64,000 nucleotides of DNA from contig OZ242253.1 of assembly GCA_965206975.1 (NCBI GenBank), positions 2,294,001 to 2,358,000 on the forward strand, in the 5' to 3' direction. Every line of letters starts with the position of its first letter. Within the stretch, counting starts at the first letter, position 1. The position numbers and the translations under genes are program-made. The DNA comes from JAAXGI01 sp965206975. GTDB taxonomy: Bacteria > Gemmatimonadota > Gemmatimonadetes > Longimicrobiales > Gaopeijiaceae. Below, piece after piece: positions 40,907 through 50,298 of the stretch. The notes under the pieces are model-generated. The model did not search any database. It was not told the DNA's origin and saw only the letters and a program-made list of their open reading frames with translations.

Positions 40907-42129
40907 AAGGGAATCTTGTCGCCGGTCTCGACATCGGAACGACGAAGACGTGCGCGGTCATCGCTGCGCTCGAGGGGGAGTCCGCGCGTCGGCCGGAGCT
41001 CAAGATCCTCGGGGTCGGCCAGGCGAAGTCGAGCGGGATCCGGCGCGAGGTCGTGGCCCACATCGACGAGACGGCCGAAACGATCCGCAGCGCGATGAAG
41101 GAGGCCGAGCTGATGGCCGGGGTCGCCGTGGAGCCTCTATGGGTCGGGATTGGCGGAGACCACATCGGGGCGCAGTCCTCGCTCGGAGTCGTGGCGATCG
41201 GGGGAGAGGAGATCACGGGCGAGGACCTGGGTCGGGTCCACGCGGTGGCAAGGGCCGTCGCGTTCCCGGCCGACCGGGAGCTCCTCCACGAGATCCCGCA
41301 GGAGTACGTCGTGGACCACCAGGCGGGGATCAAGGATCCGGTTGGGATGTCCGGCGTCCGGCTCGAGGCCGACGTCTATCTGACGAGTTGCTCCGCCGCG
41401 GTGGCGACGAACCTCCGAAAGGCCGTGTCGAAGGCCGGCTACCGGGTGCAGTCCCTCGTTCCCTCTCCACTCGCGGCCGCGCGGGCCGTCCTCTCCGAGG
41501 ACGAGAAGGAGGTGGGGGTCGCGATGGTGGGGATCGGAGGAGCGACGACGGAGTTGGCGGTCTACTGCGAGGGGAGGATTCGCCACACCGGGGTCCTCTC
41601 GATCGGGGGAGACGCGGTGACGCGCGACCTCGTGAAGGGGCTCGCCGTACCCTTCGCAGAGGCGGAGCGGGCAAAGGCGCTGCACGCGGTCGCGTGCGTT
41701 CAGCTCGTGGACCCGCAGGACTCGGTCGAGCTGCCCGGTCCGAGCCCGGGCCAAACGCGGGAGGTCTCCATGGAGTTGATGGCTCATATCGTCGAAGAGC
41801 GGCTCGACGAGCTCTTCGAGTTGGTACATCGGGAGTTCGAGAAGGAGGGGATCCTCAGCGAGCTCGGGGCTGGCGTGGTGGTGACCGGGGGGACGGCGGC
41901 GCTCAACGGGATCGTCGAGCTCGCCTCCCGAGTCTTCTCGTGTCCGGTGCGGGTAGGGACGCCGTCCGAGGGTCTCCTGGGGCTAGCCGAGTCGGTTCAG
42001 CGCCCCCGCTTCGCGACCGTCACAGGCCTCTGCCTGCATTGGTCGGACCGCCAGCATGACAAGAGGGAGGGGGCGTCGGCCCTCTCGTTCCTGCCGCGGA
42101 TTGGGGCGTGGATCCGCGATTTCTTCTGA
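40903..42129 (+). CDS. ftsA: Cell-division protein FtsA
   Basis: FtsA is the actin-like protein that tethers FtsZ to the membrane. The 408-residue sequence has phosphate-1 LVAGLDIGTTKTCAVIA, the SHS2-like 1C domain (GIRREVVAHIDETAETIRSAMKEAE), phosphate-2 VGIGGATTELAVY, and the adenosine motif VVVTGGTAALNGIVELASRVF. The C-terminus ends in SFLPRIGAWIRDFF, an amphipathic helix suited to membrane binding. It starts at GTG 40903 in the ftsQ stop, and a 112-bp gap separates it from ftsZ. Confidence 0.97.
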   Translation: MKGNLVAGLDIGTTKTCAVIAALEGESARRPELKILGVGQAKSSGIRREVVAHIDETAETIRSAMKEAELMAGVAVEPLWVGIGGDHIGAQSSLGVVAIGGEEITGEDLGRVHAVARAVAFPADRELLHEIPQEYVVDHQAGIKDPVGMSGVRLEADVYLTSCSAAVATNLRKAVSKAGYRVQSLVPSPLAAARAVLSEDEKEVGVAMVGIGGATTELAVYCEGRIRHTGVLSIGGDAVTRDLVKGLAVPFAEAERAKALHAVACVQLVDPQDSVELPGPSPGQTREVSMELMAHIVEERLDELFELVHREFEKEGILSELGAGVVVTGGTAALNGIVELASRVFSCPVRVGTPSEGLLGLAESVQRPRFATVTGLCLHWSDRQHDKREGASALSFLPRIGAWIRDFF

Positions 42130-42151
42130 GGAGGAAGCGGTATCCGGGTAG

Positions 42152-42188
42152 CTCGGTGCGGGCGCCCGGAATCGATCCGGGGACCGAG
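42152..42188 (+). promoter_or_regulatory. Interrupted hairpin in the ftsA-ftsZ gap
   Basis: CTCGGT (42152-42157) pairs with ACCGAG (42183-42188), and inside it CCCGGA (42165-42170) pairs with TCCGGG (42176-42181) around a 5-nt loop. It is the only structured element in the only sizeable gap of the dcw cluster, where extra control of ftsZ dosage could be placed. Function is inferred. Confidence 0.35.
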
Positions 42189-42241
42189 TGCCCCGACATG
42201 GAGAGAGAGGACTGGGTCCTCAAACAGAGCGGAGTGAGACG

Positions 42242-43447
42242 ATGATCTTCGAATTCGAGGATGCACCGGTACGGAGTGCCCTGATGTGCGTCGTGGGAGT
42301 CGGTGGAGCGGGGGGGAATGCGGTGAACCGCATGGTGGATGAAGACCTGGAGGGCGTCGAGTTCATCTCGGCGAACACCGATGCGCAGGCTCTCGCGAAC
42401 TCCCGCGCCCACCATGCGGTCCAGCTCGGCAAGAACCTCACGCGTGGGCTCGGCGCGGGCGCCCGCCCGGAGATCGGGAGGCAGGCGATCGCCGAGTCGG
42501 AGGAGGAAGTTCGCGCCCTCCTCGAGGGAGCGGACCTGGTCTTCATCACGGCCGGGATGGGGGGTGGTACCGGGACTGGAGCGGCTCCCATCATTGGGGA
42601 GGTCGCGAGGGAGCTCGGGGCCCTGACGATCGGGATCGTGACGCGCCCCTTCTCATTCGAGGGGCCAAGGAGGATGCAGCAGGCGCAGCAGGGGCTTGCC
42701 GAACTGCAACGTTCCGTCGACACTATGATCGTCGTTCCGAATGATCGCCTCCTATCCGTGGTGGGGAAGGGGACATCCTTCAAGGATGCGCTCAAGAAAG
42801 CCGATGAGGTCCTGCTCCACGCAACGCAGGGAATCGCGGACCTGATCCGGGTGAGTGGTGAGGTGAACGTGGACTTCGCCGATGTGCGTACGATCTTGGC
42901 CTGCCGCGGTGCAGCGCTCATGTGCTGCGGATTCGGCGAGGGTCAGAGCCGGGCGGTCGAGGCGGCCCAGGAAGCTTTGTCCTCACCGCTTCTCGACGAC
43001 GTCTCGATCCGGGGCGCGCGGGGAGTCCTCATCAACATCACTGGGGGGATGGACCTGGCCATTGACGAAGTCGCGCAAATCTCTACGATTGTTCGTGAGG
43101 AGGCGGGCGACGAGGCCGAGATCATCTTCGGCGCCGTCCACGACGAGACGCTCGACGGGCAGGTCAGGGTCACCGTCATCGCGACCGGGTTTGAAGGCGA
43201 GGAAGAGCGGGTGGCGCCGCAGGTCATACGCCCGGACTTCCGGAGAGGCCACGGCACGAGGGCACCGAATTGGGCGGAGAGCGAGGCTCAGGCGAGCCAG
43301 AGCCGTGCGACGCTGGTCGCACCGGTGGGTGGGTCCACCGGGGAGCGGGGCGTCGTTCCGCTCAAGCAGACTCCGAGCCGAACGGTAGATCGAGGGCAGA
43401 TTGACGAGCTAGACATTCCAACGTTCATCCGTCGGCAGATGGACTGA
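42242..43447 (+). CDS. ftsZ: Cell-division GTPase FtsZ
   Basis: FtsZ polymerises into the division ring. The ATG at 42242 follows GGAGTGAG; the protein has 401 residues. Motifs are CVVGVGGAGGNAVNRM, FISANTDAQAL, the GTP-binding G107-GGTGTG with FITAGMG before it and AAPIIGEVAREL after it, the T7-like segment VDFADVRTIL, and the conserved C-terminal peptide DELDIPTFIRRQMD that binds FtsA. A variable linker of about 60 residues joins core and tail. It ends the dcw cluster proper; an imperfect hairpin follows. Confidence 0.98.
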   Translation: MIFEFEDAPVRSALMCVVGVGGAGGNAVNRMVDEDLEGVEFISANTDAQALANSRAHHAVQLGKNLTRGLGAGARPEIGRQAIAESEEEVRALLEGADLVFITAGMGGGTGTGAAPIIGEVARELGALTIGIVTRPFSFEGPRRMQQAQQGLAELQRSVDTMIVVPNDRLLSVVGKGTSFKDALKKADEVLLHATQGIADLIRVSGEVNVDFADVRTILACRGAALMCCGFGEGQSRAVEAAQEALSSPLLDDVSIRGARGVLINITGGMDLAIDEVAQISTIVREEAGDEAEIIFGAVHDETLDGQVRVTVIATGFEGEEERVAPQVIRPDFRRGHGTRAPNWAESEAQASQSRATLVAPVGGSTGERGVVPLKQTPSRTVDRGQIDELDIPTFIRRQMD

Positions 43448-43484
43448 CGGGCCCGGGATCGCACTTGCCGGGTCCCGGTCCCGT
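43447..43484 (+). terminator. Imperfect hairpin at the end of ftsZ
   Basis: ACGGGCCCGGGA (43447-43458) pairs with TCCCGGTCCCGT (43473-43484) with one mismatch and a 14-nt loop, directly at the ftsZ stop. There is no T-tract, so it may only attenuate read-through into the M23 peptidase gene. Confidence 0.4.
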
Positions 43485-43546
43485 GGTGCCTGGGAAGGTT
43501 CCGGGCACGAGTGACGGTCGGATCCTCAAGCGAAGGCGCTGCGGTG

Positions 43547-44872
43547 ATGCATCGAGTCCTGGAATTGGCCCGAGGCCGCGTGAATCTCGTCTGCGGGATG
43601 AGCGGGATCCTCGTCATCGGTACCTTGGGCCTTCTCCCGGAGTTCACCTCCACGCCCGACGCCGGGATCCTCGATCCGGTCGTGGCGGCCTCTGCGGAGG
43701 AGACGCGCATTGCGGTGCTCGACTCCGGCCGCACCCTAGGCGGCGTCCTCAGTGAGAGCACGCTCTCGTTATCGGAACAATACGAAGTCTTGACGGCGAT
43801 CCGGGAGCATGCGAACCCCTCGCGCCTCCGAGCGGGGCTCGAGGTCAGCTTCCGGTATATCCGGGAGACCGACCGGGTCCTCGGCATTGAGGTAGCGGTC
43901 TCGGACGACGAGGCGGTTCGCATCGAGCGGCGGCCCGGGGGGTGGAAATCCGCGCTCATTCCCACACTCGTGCGGGCGGACACGCTCGCGGTCGGTGGGA
44001 GGATCGATTCGGATCTATGGACCTCGATGGTGACGAACCCCGGGCTGAGCGATCTTCCGGTGGGCGACCGCGCGCAGGTCATCGGCCTTCTGGACCGGGT
44101 CTTTCGGTGGTCGGTCGACTTCTCCCGCGAGATCCAGCCTGGAGACTCGTACCGGATGGTCCTCGAGCGTGAGGTTCGTCCGGACGGGAGCATGCGTTCG
44201 GGGAGGATTCTCGCAGCCGAACTCGTGAATGCAGGCCGGCCGCTCTATGCAATCTGGTTCGACGTGCAGGGTGACGAACTGGGCGGCCACTACGAATTGT
44301 CCGGGGAGTCGATTCGGGCGGCCTTCATCCGGGCGCCCCTCGAGTTCATGCGGATCTCCTCTCGATTCAACCGGAACCGCTTTCACCCGGTCCTGAGGGT
44401 ATCCCGTCCGCACATCGGGGTCGATTACGCTGCGGCGACGGGCACACCCGTCATGGCCACGGCGAATGGGGTCGTGTCGTACAGCGGCTGGAACGGGGGG
44501 TACGGCAACTTTGTCGAAGTCCGGCACGACAGCGGCTTCGTGACGCGGTATGCCCACCTGAGCGCCGTCACGGCTGGCGCAAGCGCGGGAAGCCGGGTCT
44601 TGCAGGGCGAGACGATCGGATTGGTGGGGATGACGGGGCTCGCCACCGGGCCGCATCTCCACTATGAGATGCACCGGAATGGCGCGCCGATCGATCCTCT
44701 CACGGTGGATATCCCGGCGGGGGACCCGATCCCTCCATTCGAGCGGGCAAGGTGGGCGGTGGAGCTCGCCGAGCGGCTGGCGATCCTCCGCGCGATCCCC
44801 GGGAGGGTTGTCTACCAGGTCGCGCAGGCGGAAACACCCGAATCCAAGGCCGCCACGGCGATTCGGCCGTGA
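43547..44872 (+). CDS. Murein hydrolase-like M23 metallopeptidase
   Basis: ATG 43547 gives 441 residues; a GTG lies one codon earlier and another at 43511. One membrane helix or uncleaved signal lies near residues 17-32. The middle region contains a LysM-like/opacity-type segment (TLGGVLSESTLSLSEQYEVLTAI). The C-terminal third is an M23 (LytM) domain with zinc ligands in RPHIGVDYAAATGTPV and GPHLHYEMHRNG; both H-x-x-x-D and H-x-H motifs are complete. Such enzymes cut peptidoglycan stem peptides during cell separation. Its position right after ftsZ supports a division role. Confidence 0.88.
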   Translation: MHRVLELARGRVNLVCGMSGILVIGTLGLLPEFTSTPDAGILDPVVAASAEETRIAVLDSGRTLGGVLSESTLSLSEQYEVLTAIREHANPSRLRAGLEVSFRYIRETDRVLGIEVAVSDDEAVRIERRPGGWKSALIPTLVRADTLAVGGRIDSDLWTSMVTNPGLSDLPVGDRAQVIGLLDRVFRWSVDFSREIQPGDSYRMVLEREVRPDGSMRSGRILAAELVNAGRPLYAIWFDVQGDELGGHYELSGESIRAAFIRAPLEFMRISSRFNRNRFHPVLRVSRPHIGVDYAAATGTPVMATANGVVSYSGWNGGYGNFVEVRHDSGFVTRYAHLSAVTAGASAGSRVLQGETIGLVGMTGLATGPHLHYEMHRNGAPIDPLTVDIPAGDPIPPFERARWAVELAERLAILRAIPGRVVYQVAQAETPESKAATAIRP

Positions 44873-44927
44873 GCCGACCTGATCCAGCCGTGAGGCTGAT
44901 CGGGCGGGGATTGGTCGGGCGTGTGGC

Positions 44928-46949
44928 GTGACCCCTCTCCTGTGGGTCACGGGAGCACTTAGCCTAGCCGGTGCCTTCCTCGCCGCATTTCTCTACCTGA
45001 GAGGCGAACCCTCCCGAGTCTCGAGTCGCCACGCGCTCCTCTGTCTCCGGGTGGGAAGCTTCGCGGTCGTGACGCTCCTCCTCTTCGATCCCCTCGTCCC
45101 GGGAGAGGATCCGGACGGTGCACCTCCCGATGGAGGCCGGTGGCTCGTCGTGGATCCGGACCTCTCTCTCACCGTGCCGGGCCCCGGGGGCGCGGCGCTC
45201 TGGGACGAACTCGTGAGGGGTGCCGCCCTCGCCGAAACGTCGGGGGCGCGTCTCGCTCTGGCGCTTCCGGGGGATGGGGGTATCGAGGGGGTGGACGGGG
45301 AGCTTCTCGCGATGCGGGCGCCCCGCGCTCCGAGAGCCGAGCTTGGCATGAGCGTGGCGCGCCTCGCGGAGGCCGGCGCGGACTCGATCGTGATCCTCTC
45401 GACCTTCCGCCGCCGGCCGGCGGAGATCCAGCTGCTGATCGACGAGGCGTCGGTGCCGGTCAGGCTCGAGCGAGTGGGGGAACGCACGCGGAATACGGGG
45501 ATCGGGGAGTTCGCACTCCCGGCCGCCGTTCCCGAGGGCGACGGTGTGACGGCCCGGGTGGGGCTCTTCGGCGAGGGAGGGTTGCCGGGTGACTCCGTCG
45601 CGATCGAGTTCCGTGCGGAGGGGGAACTCGTTCGAAACGTGCGCGTCCCGATGCCAACGGAGGGCGAGGAGGCGAACCTCGTCTTCGAGCTCCCGCCCCC
45701 GCCCGGCCCGGGTCTCGTGCGGTACACTGTCGAGGTAGAACTCGAGGGAGACCTCTTCCTGCCGGATGACCGTCGCTCGCACTGGCTCACGAGCGGGGGG
45801 GAGAGTCGCGGGATCGTCCTCGTTTCCCTCGCGCCGGACTGGGAGCCCAGGGTCCTCCTTCCAATCCTCGAGGCGGTGACCGGACTCGCGAGTGAGGGGT
45901 TCCTGAGGCTCGGCGACGGTCGCTTCCTCCCGGTCGTCGCGGGGAGCGAACCCTCGAGTCCGGTGGACGACGAGGCAGTCAGGGACCGCCTGGCTGCCGC
46001 CGAGATCCTCGTCGTCCAGGGAGGTCTCGAAGATCCGCCTCCGTGGCTCGCCGATGCGGTGGCTGGCCACGCCCGGGTCATTCACCTCCCGGGTGCGGGG
46101 GCGGGTGCGGCGCTCACCGGCCTCTCGACCGGGGCGGTCCTCCCCGGCGAGTGGGCGCCGCGCGCCGAACTTCCGCCGTCCCCGCTCTCCCCGTTCCTGG
46201 TGGGGATCAGCCTCGTCGGCCTTCCCCCACTATCGACCGTCCTTCCGCTCTCCGAGCCGATGCCCGTTGTGGTCGCGCTCGACGCCCAGGCGCCGGGTGG
46301 GGAAGAGTCGGCGCCGGCGCTCGTTCTCGTGGAGGACGAGGGGGGACGAAGGGCAGTTGCGCTGGCGGAGGGCTTTTGGCGGTGGGGCGTGCGAGACGGA
46401 GAGGCGCGGCGCGCGTACCGGGGGCTGTGGGGCGGGGTGGCGAGTTGGCTCCTCGCGAGGCCGCCGGGTGGCACGAGAGAGGTGGCGCGCCCGGAGACGG
46501 TGATCCAGAGCCGGGGAGAGCGCCTCCGGTGGGAGGTCTCCGAGCGGGCGGAGAACCTGGAGCTCACGTTGACCCCTGGGGAGGGTGGGGTGGGAGGAGG
46601 GCCGGCCGAGGCCGGCCTCCCTCGCTACCGGGGGCCGCTTCGCGCCGATGGTGCGGTCGCAACGACGCCCCCCGTCGAGCCAGGGGTCTACCGCTTCGAT
46701 GTCCGCGAACTCGGCGTTGATTCCCCCGATTCCATCCTCTCGAGTGGCCTCGTCGAGGTGGACCGCTGGGCCCCGTCTCTTCGCCTACTGCCGCTCGAGT
46801 TCGGCGACGGGGGCATAGGTGCGCCCTCGGAGGGGGCCGACGCATTGCCAGCGGGCCGGCCCCTCCGGACGCACCCCCTCCCGTACCTCCTCCTCCTCCT
46901 CCTCCTCAGCGCCGAGTGGATTGGCCGCCGGAGGGTCGGACTCAGGTGA
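44928..46949 (+). CDS. Large membrane-anchored protein of unknown function (BatA/VWA-like layout)
   Basis: This 673-residue protein starts at GTG. Two N-terminal membrane helices (about 3-24 and 38-55, the latter followed by FDPLVPGEDP) and one C-terminal helix (YLLLLLLLSAEWIGRRR) enclose a large, probably periplasmic, mixed alpha/beta region. A segment near 70-150 (GGRWLVVDPDLSL, DSIVILSTF) recalls the start and end of von Willebrand A-like folds. The region at about 370-400 (AAAEILVVQGGLEDPPPWLADAVAGHARVIHL) recalls glutamine-amidotransferase-like sensor domains of BatA/aerotolerance-type membrane proteins. MIDAS residues are not clear. Exact family is unassigned. It sits between the M23 peptidase and ftsY. 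Confidence 0.75.
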   Translation: MTPLLWVTGALSLAGAFLAAFLYLRGEPSRVSSRHALLCLRVGSFAVVTLLLFDPLVPGEDPDGAPPDGGRWLVVDPDLSLTVPGPGGAALWDELVRGAALAETSGARLALALPGDGGIEGVDGELLAMRAPRAPRAELGMSVARLAEAGADSIVILSTFRRRPAEIQLLIDEASVPVRLERVGERTRNTGIGEFALPAAVPEGDGVTARVGLFGEGGLPGDSVAIEFRAEGELVRNVRVPMPTEGEEANLVFELPPPPGPGLVRYTVEVELEGDLFLPDDRRSHWLTSGGESRGIVLVSLAPDWEPRVLLPILEAVTGLASEGFLRLGDGRFLPVVAGSEPSSPVDDEAVRDRLAAAEILVVQGGLEDPPPWLADAVAGHARVIHLPGAGAGAALTGLSTGAVLPGEWAPRAELPPSPLSPFLVGISLVGLPPLSTVLPLSEPMPVVVALDAQAPGGEESAPALVLVEDEGGRRAVALAEGFWRWGVRDGEARRAYRGLWGGVASWLLARPPGGTREVARPETVIQSRGERLRWEVSERAENLELTLTPGEGGVGGGPAEAGLPRYRGPLRADGAVATTPPVEPGVYRFDVRELGVDSPDSILSSGLVEVDRWAPSLRLLPLEFGDGGIGAPSEGADALPAGRPLRTHPLPYLLLLLLLSAEWIGRRRVGLR

Positions 46950-47018
46950 CCGGCGCGAGGGCCCGGGGAGCGGGCAGCGATTCATAGGCCCTCCGTACGA
47001 CGGTAGGGAAGAGATCAC

Positions 47019-47942
47019 GTGCGACTGTTAGGGAGCGAGAGAGGGCGACGGGGCCTTTGGAAGCGCGTCGTCGACTTCGCCTTCACCGATCTCCGCGTCG
47101 CGAGGGACGGTGTGGACCCTGCGGCGCTCGAGGAGCTTGAGGAGAGGCTTCTCGCTTCGGACTTCGGGGTCAAGGCGACGCTTCAATTGGTGGAAGGGGT
47201 CGACGACCTGGCCCGCAGGGGGAAGATCAAGGGGGCCGACGGCCTGGCTCGCGCGCTCCGCGACAGGCTCCTCGCAATCCTGGGCACGGGTCAGGGCGTT
47301 GAGCTGGCGGAGAGTACCGACGGGCCACTGACGGTGCACCTCATCGTCGGAGTGAATGGCGTCGGAAAGACGACATCAGTGGCGAAACTCGCCCACCTCC
47401 TGCGGGAGGAAGGGAGATCCGTCCTGATTGCTGCGGGCGACACGTATCGGGCGGGAGCCACCCGCCAGCTGGAGCTGTGGGCCGAGGGAGTGGGGGCGGA
47501 CTTCGTCCGGGGCCAGGATGGGGGGGACCCGGCGGCTGTGGCCTTCGACGCGCTCGAAGCCGCAAAGGCCCGGGGGATCGATACCGTACTCGTCGATACG
47601 GCGGGGCGGCTCCACACGAACCGCGATCTCATGGAGGAGCTCCGGAAGATGCGGCGCGTCATCTCCCGCCAGGTGCCTGGGGCACCCCACGAAACGCTCA
47701 TCGTCCTAGACGCGACGGTAGGACAGAACGCCGTCTCGCAGGTCTTCGCCTTCCACAAGGCGCTCGGACTCAGCGGGATCATTCTCGCAAAGCTCGACTC
47801 GTCGGCCCGTGGCGGGATCGTGGTCGCCCTCACGGAGGAGCTCGGGATCCCGGTCAAGCTCATTGGGACGGGGGAGGGCGTGACGGAGCTCGAGTCGTTT
47901 GACGCGGCCGCGTTCCTCGACGGGATCTTTGGAGAGGGGTGA
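47019..47942 (+). CDS. ftsY: Signal-recognition-particle receptor FtsY
   Basis: FtsY is the GTPase that docks SRP-ribosome complexes at the inner membrane. The 307-residue protein has the N-domain (VDPAALEELEERLLASDFGVKATLQLVE), G1 111-GVNGVGKT-118, the insertion-box DTYRAGATRQLELWAEG, G3 DTAGRLHTN, and G4 AKLDSSARGG followed by GIPVKLIGTGEG. It lacks the long acidic A-domain of enterobacterial FtsY. The start is GTG at 47019 with GGGAAGAGA upstream. The recG start lies 4 bp downstream. Confidence 0.96.
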   Translation: MRLLGSERGRRGLWKRVVDFAFTDLRVARDGVDPAALEELEERLLASDFGVKATLQLVEGVDDLARRGKIKGADGLARALRDRLLAILGTGQGVELAESTDGPLTVHLIVGVNGVGKTTSVAKLAHLLREEGRSVLIAAGDTYRAGATRQLELWAEGVGADFVRGQDGGDPAAVAFDALEAAKARGIDTVLVDTAGRLHTNRDLMEELRKMRRVISRQVPGAPHETLIVLDATVGQNAVSQVFAFHKALGLSGIILAKLDSSARGGIVVALTEELGIPVKLIGTGEGVTELESFDAAAFLDGIFGEG

Positions 47943-47946
47943 GCCG

Positions 47947-50052
47947 GTGTCCTACGCCCAGCTCAGCCGGCCCGTGCAATTCCTCAAGGGCGTGGGTCCG
48001 AAGCGTTCGGAGGCGCTGAAGAAGCTGAGTATCGGGACCGCGCGCGACCTCCTCTACCACCTTCCCCGAAGATACGACGACGCCTCCACGATCCGGTCCA
48101 TTGCGTCTCTCAGCGTGGGCGAGGATGCGACTGCCCTTGGACGCGTTCGCTCGAAGGGGATCATCCCGACCCGTTCCGGATTCCGGGTCTTTCAGCTCGT
48201 TCTGCAAGACGAATCCGGATACATCACGTGCTCGTGGCCCGGTCAGCCGTGGCTCGAGCGGCGGATCCGGGAGGGGGACCAACTCCTCGTCACGGGTCCA
48301 GTCAAGCACTTCCACGGGCGCCAGATCCATCCCCGTGAATTCGCGCTCCTCGCGAGGTCCGGCGGGGAGGAGCAGGCACCCGAGGCCGGGACCGTCTTCG
48401 TCACCTACCCGGCGACGGAAGACGTTCCGCAGTGGGCAATCCGAAGGATCTTCGAGCGGAACATCGACTGGCTCCTGAAGCAGGCCCCCGAGGAGGAGTA
48501 CCTCACCTCGAATCAGCGCAGAGAACTGGGACTCCTCGGTCTTGAGGAAGCCTTCCGGAGACTCCACCGGCCGAGGACCGTGGCCGAGCCGGAGGAGGGG
48601 CGCCGCCGGATCGCCTTCGACGAGTTCTTCTTCCTCCAGCTTGTACAAGTGCTTGCCAGACATCGAGAGATCGGGATGCAGCCTGGCATCGAGTTCCGCC
48701 GGTCGAATCGGTGGATCCGGCCGCTCCACGCGAGTCTCCCCTTCGAATTGACCGGGGCGCAGGCGCGCGTGCTTGGGGAGATCTTCAGCGACATGACTTC
48801 GCATCGGAGGATGAACCGCTTCCTGCAAGGTGACGTCGGGGCGGGAAAGACGCTCGTCGCTCTCTTCTCGATGTTACTCGCGGCCGAGAGCGGTTATCAG
48901 TCCGTGCTCATGGCTCCGACGGAGCTGCTCGCCGAGCAGCACGCCGCTGCCGTGGGGCGACTCGTTGATGGAGCTGGCGTCGACGTGCCTGCCGTGCTCC
49001 TAACCGGTTCGCTCGGAGCCCGGGAGAGGCGGGTTGCGCTCAAGGGGCTCGGCCCGGCTGGGGAAGCGATGATCGGGATCGGGACGCATGCGCTAATCCA
49101 GAAGGGTGTCGAGTTTCGACGGCTCGGTCTCGTCGTCGTAGACGAGCAGCACCGCTTCGGTGTTCGACAACGGATGGCGCTGGCGGAGCGGAGCGACTGC
49201 GGAGGGGAACCCGATGCGCTGGTAATGTCAGCGACGCCGATTCCCCGTTCCCTGGCGCTCGTCCTATACGGAGATCTGGACTTGAGCGTCCTGGACGAGG
49301 TCCCTCCGGGGAGGACGAGAGTCGAGACGACGCTACGCTACCCGGACGCGAGAGGCGTGGTCTATGCCCGGGTCGAGGAGGAGCTCGAAAAGGGAAGGCA
49401 AGGATATATCGTCTTTCCCCTGGTTGAGGAGTCCGAGAAGCTGGCGCTCCGCTCGGCGACCCAGGAATACGACCGCCTTCGAACCGAGGTCTTCCCGAAT
49501 TGGCGCGTGGGGCTCCTCCATGGACAGCTTTCCGGCGAGGAGAAGGATGCGGCGATGCGCGCCTTTCGCGAGAGCGAGGTCGACGTGATGGTCGCCACCT
49601 CCGTCGTCGAGGTGGGCATCGATGTGCCAAACGCGACGTTCATGGTGATCGAGCATGCGGACCGGTTCGGGCTGAGTCAGCTCCACCAGCTCCGGGGGCG
49701 CGTCGGGCGGGGGACTCACGAGTCGGTCTGCATCCTGATTGCGGAGCCCGGCGACCAGGCTGCAGAGCGGCTGGACGTCTTCTGCCGGACGCATGACGGC
49801 TTCGCGATTGCCCGCGAGGATCTTCGGATCAGGGGACAGGGGGACCTGTTCGGTGCCCAGCAGCACGGGAGGGACCCCCTCCTTCGCATCGCCGACCTCC
49901 GGACGGATGAACCGCTACTCACGGAGGCCCGGAAGCTTGCCCGGGCCACCATCGCGGAGGACCCGGAGCTCACCTCCCGCGCCAACGCCCGGATGCGTTC
50001 GACGCTCGAGGGGCGGCACGCAGAGAGGCTCCGCCTCTGGAAGGTCGGATAG
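47947..50052 (+). CDS. recG: ATP-dependent DNA helicase RecG
   Basis: RecG remodels stalled replication forks and Holliday junctions. From GTG 47947 the protein has 701 residues: an N-terminal wedge/OB domain (VQFLKGVGPKRSEALKKLSI; IITCSWPGQPWLERRI-like OB strand), then a superfamily 2 helicase. Motifs are I 295-GDVGAGKT, II DEQHRFG, III SATPIPRSLAL, and VI in QLRGRVGRG. The C-terminal TRG-type tail RNGFAIARE-like segment reads HDGFAIAREDLRIRGQGDLFG. GGAGAGG lies about 10 nt upstream of the GTG. It is probably co-transcribed with ftsY. Confidence 0.96.
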   Translation: MSYAQLSRPVQFLKGVGPKRSEALKKLSIGTARDLLYHLPRRYDDASTIRSIASLSVGEDATALGRVRSKGIIPTRSGFRVFQLVLQDESGYITCSWPGQPWLERRIREGDQLLVTGPVKHFHGRQIHPREFALLARSGGEEQAPEAGTVFVTYPATEDVPQWAIRRIFERNIDWLLKQAPEEEYLTSNQRRELGLLGLEEAFRRLHRPRTVAEPEEGRRRIAFDEFFFLQLVQVLARHREIGMQPGIEFRRSNRWIRPLHASLPFELTGAQARVLGEIFSDMTSHRRMNRFLQGDVGAGKTLVALFSMLLAAESGYQSVLMAPTELLAEQHAAAVGRLVDGAGVDVPAVLLTGSLGARERRVALKGLGPAGEAMIGIGTHALIQKGVEFRRLGLVVVDEQHRFGVRQRMALAERSDCGGEPDALVMSATPIPRSLALVLYGDLDLSVLDEVPPGRTRVETTLRYPDARGVVYARVEEELEKGRQGYIVFPLVEESEKLALRSATQEYDRLRTEVFPNWRVGLLHGQLSGEEKDAAMRAFRESEVDVMVATSVVEVGIDVPNATFMVIEHADRFGLSQLHQLRGRVGRGTHESVCILIAEPGDQAAERLDVFCRTHDGFAIAREDLRIRGQGDLFGAQQHGRDPLLRIADLRTDEPLLTEARKLARATIAEDPELTSRANARMRSTLEGRHAERLRLWKVG

Positions 50053-50298
50053 CCGGACGGGCCGTGGGCCTCGCGCTTGTCCCGTCCGACCGTCCCGAGG
50101 GGCGGTGCTCCGGGAAGACACCGGGATGGCGGCGAGGCGGGCTCGGGTCTCTCTTGGAGACGGGATCCCGACTTGCCGTCTCGCCCCTCGAAGGCTCACG
50201 CATTAGAGTGGGGCCTCCGGGAAGGCAGGCCTTGGCGAGCTTGGCAGGAGCGAACCAGCGCGCTCGGCCACGATTCCCGACTTGAGAGGAGCGGAAGG

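Noticed and set aside
50053..50298. Possible T-box leader in front of asnS
   Set aside because: No conserved T-box sequence, no specifier-loop layout, and no terminator/antiterminator pair could be drawn.
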